In this document: piece by piece, positions 59,313 to 64,000 of the stretch | Numbering within the stretch: the stretch's first letter is position 1 | How the letters are laid out: each line of letters opens with the position of its first letter | Assembly: GCA_036874045.1 (NCBI GenBank) | Contig: CM072343.1 | Span: forward strand, 11,924,001 to 11,988,000 | Source of the DNA: Cymodocea nodosa | Taxonomy: Eukaryota > Streptophyta > Magnoliopsida > Alismatales > Cymodoceaceae | Direction of reading: 5' to 3' | DNA length: 64,000 nt | Translations under genes and position numbers: made by a program | The notes under the pieces: model-generated | Databases searched by the model: none | What the model was told of the DNA's origin: nothing | The model's input: only the letters and a program-made list of their open reading frames with translations

Positions 59313-60248
59313 ATGGAATTAATGCAATTACCGTTGGATGCACAAAGGGAAATACTAAGTAACTTGTCAGCTAAACATCTGTGCAGGATGTGTTGTGTAT
59401 CAAAGGAAATTAAAGACTGTATTGAAGAAAAATATTTTCAGGGACTACAAGCTGCAAAAATGACTAAGATTAGAGATGAATTCATATGGAGGTCATTTAA
59501 TCGTAGTTCAAATACCCATGAATATCTGGCTATGGAAGAAACTACTGGAACTCCACCCAATGCATTAGAAGGAATGAGTCATATTATGGGGATAGATGAA
59601 GGATTAATCATAATATACAAGACGAGACCAAGGTATGCAAGTTTATCATTACCTGAGATTTTGATAAGAAATCCTATAATAGGAGAAGAATGTAATATAG
59701 GAAGACGTAATATATTTGAAGCACCAACTGAAAATTGTGGGTCAACTTTAATATTTTCTAATAAAAATTCTACAATTCCTAAAAAATTATATTATTGGAG
59801 ACCTACAGGAAATTGGGGTGAAGATTTACGCTTAAGTGTGAATAATTTTCTGAACAGATATTGGAATGAAAACATTATAATATATCTAGGACATAAATCA
59901 TTAATTAACCAAACACATGTCATACTTGATGGTTATATTTATTTAGTCATGGAGATATCAATAGCATATAGATCTGATTTATACATAGTGAGCATAGACA
60001 GTTATGATGATTATACAGAAATTTTACTTGTACCGAGTGAAATAGCTAAACCACCATCTGAAAAATTTAATAAAATTCAAATAGGAATGTGGTATAATGA
60101 AAAAGATGATCCTACTTTATGTCTGATAAGATGGTGGGATGAACTGATGAAATTTCAAATATGGATTATGGAAGGCATGAATGAATGGAAGTGGAAAGAG
60201 GAGTATATTGAAATAGATGTAGAAATAGAAACTGCTACATTACCCTAG
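59313..60248 (+). CDS. F-box protein carried by retroelement E
   Basis: 311 residues from ATG 59313 (MELMQLPLDAQREIL), the same gene as 24984-25916 with one extra Ile. F-box at residues 6-37 with LPLD, ILSNL and CVSKEI; the FBA-like part ends with WWDELMKFQIW. TAG 60246 matches the stop of copy A; the frame then stays open to TAA 60453, like the longer copy B. The upstream frame is also open to about 59223, so a longer N-terminus without ATG is formally possible. ATG 59313 is preferred because it follows the splice junction and matches copies A and B. As a member of the F-box family it should bind SKP1. The target is unknown. Confidence 0.8.
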   Translation: MELMQLPLDAQREILSNLSAKHLCRMCCVSKEIKDCIEEKYFQGLQAAKMTKIRDEFIWRSFNRSSNTHEYLAMEETTGTPPNALEGMSHIMGIDEGLIIIYKTRPRYASLSLPEILIRNPIIGEECNIGRRNIFEAPTENCGSTLIFSNKNSTIPKKLYYWRPTGNWGEDLRLSVNNFLNRYWNENIIIYLGHKSLINQTHVILDGYIYLVMEISIAYRSDLYIVSIDSYDDYTEILLVPSEIAKPPSEKFNKIQIGMWYNEKDDPTLCLIRWWDELMKFQIWIMEGMNEWKWKEEYIEIDVEIETATLP

Positions 60249-60455
60249 AACCAGAAAGGATCCCTTTCTGCATTACATATCATTAATGGTAATACACTCG
60301 TATTTGGAATTTATAATATATTGCATGTTTACAAATTAAAAAGGAACAAGAACTGCATTAAAACAGAATTAATAGCAAGAAGAACTATGCCTAAAAAGTT
60401 TGCTTGGACTGATACATTTATTCCATTTGTTTCTACTTTTCAATCATGTTCCTAA

Positions 60456-62173
60456 GCTGTGATTTTGTGTGTTTAATGTTGTGTATTCTGCATTTATTTT
60501 TATAAAAAAAAAAAAAAAAAAAAACAAAATATCAATCCAGTTTGTTAGTATCTGTTTTGGGAAACCAACTGGCTTGCTTGTGAGCCACCAAAGGCATAGA
60601 AGCTTGGGTTCCACACAAGACACTGATTTATTAATACCTGTTAAATGTTATTTTGTTTTATATTCTGTGTTTATTTGGGAATGAAAAGTTTTTCAGAATC
60701 AAAAATCGAAATATGTAGAAAGAGATACAAATGGAACAAGGTATGTAACCAATTACTTATCCTGAATTTTAAATCAAACAAAACTTTATTCATGCCTACT
60801 ACAATTACTGTACTTATTGTCAAATCTTTTACATTGAGGACAATGCAAAATGTAGGTATGGGGGGAGGTAATTAAAGTAACAGCCATGTAAGTTTGTTAA
60901 TTAAAGGAATTAAAATAGTACTGCAAAGTTTTGAGGAAATTGAAAATTTTTATGAAATTGCTGTAACTATCCGATAATTGAGACTGTAAAATTTTTATAA
61001 ACTGCTTGAATGTTATATTTAGAAGGCTATAGAAGATGCTATAAAATTTATTATTTATGTAAATCTAGATATAGTATCTTATGATTTTTCTGAATTTAAT
61101 GAGTTTAACAATTTCACGATTTTAAAATGAAATCAGAATATTTAATGCTTAATCAGAAAATTATCTAAAGTCCTAAAGGAGTTGAGATGTGAATTCTAGA
61201 TTAAATGAAACACATATGATGAAAGATACATTTACTTTGACTGATTGAACTTGTAGAATGATTTATGTGTAGATCTTATTAAACTACAAATAAAGTATGA
61301 ACTTATTGTTATGGATTCATATCTTTAGTAAATGATAGAAGCAGGATTATATGAGATTGGTGTTTTACTGTATCTGTATTAATGAAATATGTGCATATAA
61401 AGTATGTGATTAATGCTTTGTTTTGTGTGTGCATTTATTTATTTTTATTTTTTATTTTTAAAAAAAAAAAAAAACCTTGAGAGTTTATTGACTTGTTTGA
61501 TCACGAGTCTTTTGTACTTGAGCAGATAGGTATGTAAGGATTATTGACCTGAAAAAGGACTCTAAAAATCTGGCAACCTAAGATCTTGATTAGATCTAAG
61601 ATTGTTGACTGAAAGCTCGTTACATGAGTACATTAGAAAGCTCTTGCATGATTCAAGCTTGTCAAATTAACTTTTAAAGTACAAAAAAAAAAAAAAAACA
61701 TATACTATTTTGAAAAGATACAAGTGTTTTGTGAAATACAGTTATCTTATGAATTGAGTATATTTTCTATTATCTAGAATTGTTGAAATATGAATCTGGA
61801 ATTGACTTTTGAAGTTGTTTAATGGAAATACAATTCTTTATTCTACTTGTCTTAATCAGATTGAATTGGATTGTACTCTAATTTGTATGTTGTTGAAATT
61901 TCTTCTGGAAAAACTTATTGGAAAATTCAGGATTACAGATGATGAAAGAAGAACAAACGATAATATAATTAACACCTATATGAAGATGATATACTTTGTA
62001 TGTAATTTACATATATTCTAAATATCTTTGCAGGTTGATTACTGAAACATATAGAATATATGTTTATGCTAAACAGAAGAAGAAAAAAAAAACAAAAGGG
62101 GGAGAATTAATTCTAGCACTTTTTGAAAGACCAATTAATTAAATCTTAGTTTGCTAAGGGACTAGCAAAATTT
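60456..62173 (+). other. Element E 3' untranslated region
   Basis: Internal PPT-like tract AGGTATGGGGGGAGG at 60854-60868. UTR block shared with copia-1 at about 61031-62035. Possible intron donor 60741 and acceptor ending 62033. A-runs near 60505-60523, 61460 and 61683-61697. No gene is seen. Confidence 0.65.
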
Positions 62174-62187
62174 AGGTATGGGGGAAG
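62174..62187 (+). other. Polypurine tract, element E
   Basis: AGGTATGGGGGAAG directly before the TG of the 3' LTR; identical to element A. Confidence 0.85.
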
Positions 62188-64000
62188 TGTTTAGAATGAA
62201 AAAGTGCATATTATTAATGGTTAAATGATGGTTAATTGCATAATATTTAGCTTATCATATGAGAGTCAAGCCATTATGTTATAATTGCACTGTTATATGC
62301 TTTAATTGAAGAATCTGCTTAATTTTGGGGAATTAATGTTAATTTAGTACATTTATGAACTGTCAGTAAATTGCAGGCTGTGAAATTCTTAAGTATCCGA
62401 AAATGCATCTAAGCATCGGATAGTTATACCTGTAACTCTCCGGAATGTTATTTTATGTTTAAACTGCTGCTGACACGTGTTGAGAGCTGGTAGATTTACT
62501 TACGTTATAACTCGTTAAGTTAGTATAACTACACACGTTGAGTTACATGAAAATACACTAAGGCAATGCGTTAGGTTAGCGTTATAAACTTAAGTTGTTA
62601 TTTTTGCACGTGTTTTATAGTTAAATCAATGAAGGAAGTCCGTTGAGTTATCTATAACTCCACGGACTATATATTTTCTAATATGCCACTGTAGCGGTTG
62701 CAGGAACAAACAGTTGGAAGGAAAAACCACGTTTGCACGTATCACGCAGGAATTCAATCGCGTAGGGAGAAAGAAATCATCGTCGTTGATCTGAAGGAAG
62801 AAAATCCAACCGACCATTCAAGCAAAAGCAGTTACCACTAAAGAAATATAAAAGAAAAGAAGAAAAAAAAGAGAAAGAGTGTGATCGATGGACGGCTAGT
62901 GTATACAGAGGAGGAGCATCGAGCTTTCTACAGACAATATCGGCGATTCTCCGAAGTATCACACCAACCATCGTATCACCACCATAATCACCAATCATCG
63001 GAGGCCTGTGAGTATACTTGCCTGATGTCGGGTCAATTCCGAGCCAAACATAGTGCCTGACAACCATTGTGAGGAGTGATCGCATCGTAGGAAGGGAAGA
63101 CATTTTCACCAAGCGCCGACTCGTATTTCAGGAGATCGTAAAACTTTTAGCCTTGGCTTCGGGTTGATGCCTGTATGTTGAAGAGGAGATCATCTTGCAA
63201 TTCTAGACTCGCGATTCTATAGGGAGAGGAGACAGAATTGTAAGTGGTTCAATTTTAAGTGGTGTAATCGCGTTGCAAGTAGTGTCGGAAGTATTTACTG
63301 TCAAGTGAAATTACTTTACATTTCACCTTTTGCCCATCACATCAAAACAAAAATACCAAAAACAATTTATCTTTGTTTGTATGTTGTATTTGAGTGTTGT
63401 ATTATTGGTGTTGTATCGTGATTAATGTTATCTATATCAATTTTATGATTGTTTTATGCTAGTTTTAATTTTACAGTTTACTGAAATTGGTTCGTACAAA
63501 ACAACTTAAAGATTTTAATAGTTACTGTTTGAATCATCTGAATGTTAGTATTGCATAATGATAAATCCAATGTTAACTAGCATTAAAAAGCTTAATTGAT
63601 GTTATTTACAATCTGTGGAATCGCCCAATGGTTGGCCGAATTCCTCTGTAATTAGCAGTATTATAAAGAAGAGACAGGCTCGTAGAGTTAACTTAAGTCC
63701 ACGAGGATAGTCCATTGAGTTATCCATAACTCAACGAACTTAGTCTGTTGAGTTAACTGTAACTCAACGGAGTGCTTATTGAATATAAATTTGAATTGTT
63801 CACAATCAAACATTTCTTAAATTCATCAGCAATTCCCTATGGGATCGACCTGTACTTGCACACTGATACAATAGACACTGTGCACTTGCAGTTAAAGTAC
63901 AAATTGGAATTAATATCTAAATTGTATTAAAGGTTGTTTGTTTACTTCTAAAAGAAGGAATAGGCATAAAGATAAATTAACTAGGTAACAAATCTAGTTT
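62188..64000 (+). repeat. Element E 3' LTR (runs off window)
   Basis: Matches 47655-49509 over its visible 1813 bp; about 40 bp are missing at the window edge. The two LTRs are close in sequence, so E looks younger than A or D/B. Confidence 0.9.

Larger units (their letters stand above)
47655..64000 (+). mobile_element. Element E: Athila-like element with split gag, ORF3 and F-box
   Basis: LTR 47655-49509, tRNA-Asp PBS, gag-C, protease, RT, RNase H, integrase, hairpin spacer, ORF3, leader, gag-N, F-box, 3' UTR, PPT, LTR from 62188 (about 40 bp run off the window). About 16.4 kb in total. It sits in the 3' LTR of copia-2. It is the most complete member of the family here. Confidence 0.9.

Noticed and set aside
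57935..60248. gag-N plus F-box in E as a separate element inserted downstream of ORF3
   Set aside because: No LTR lies between ORF3 and gag-N, and D/B shows the same collinear junction.

Overview
The window is nuclear plant DNA made almost entirely of nested LTR retrotransposons. The sequence is AT-rich. I see no host gene, rRNA, tRNA or CRISPR array. The families (Sirevirus-like Ty1/copia, Tork-like Ty1/copia, Athila-like Ty3/gypsy with a tRNA-Asp primer site) point to an angiosperm, probably a eudicot. The species cannot be read from the sequence.

Layout. 1-2833: minus-strand Athila-like pol fragment. 2834-15093: a 12.3-kb Sirevirus-like copia element (copia-1) with a truncated 5' LTR, gag-pol in one frame, a long spacer, a third ORF (ORF3) and a 3' LTR. 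15094-16009: unassigned. 16010-36659: an Athila-like element (D/B), broken at 20670/29889 by a second, complete element of the same family (A, 20671-29888, flanked by the 5-bp duplication AACAC). 34706-38359: two LTRs of this family in opposite orientation, forming a large inverted repeat. 38360-39429: Tork-like copia integrase fragment. 39430-47654: a second Sirevirus-like element (copia-2) without ORF3. 47655-64000: a nearly complete copy of the Athila-like family (E), inserted in the 3' LTR of copia-2; its own 3' LTR runs off the window.

The main discovery is this Athila-like family. E reads LTR, tRNA-Asp PBS, gag C-terminal part with zinc knuckle, protease, RT, RNase H, integrase, ORF3, then a separate gag N-terminal (capsid) ORF, an F-box protein gene, PPT and LTR. 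So gag is split and its capsid half sits at the 3' end next to an F-box gene. D/B independently shows the same order once the nested element A is removed. Element A lost pol and ORF3 but kept the gag-N plus F-box cassette, and still moved. A and B carry an intron-like segment between gag-N and F-box; in E it is exactly absent, as expected if spliced RNA was reverse transcribed.

The second discovery is exchange between superfamilies. Copia-1 and the Athila-like family share ORF3, a noncoding block of about 1 kb, and LTR blocks. Three families of short hairpin motifs are scattered through their LTRs and untranslated regions. Most coding regions carry in-frame TAG/TAA/TGA codons with few frameshifts, largely at Gln and Trp positions, as expected from deamination of methylated cytosine in silenced elements.
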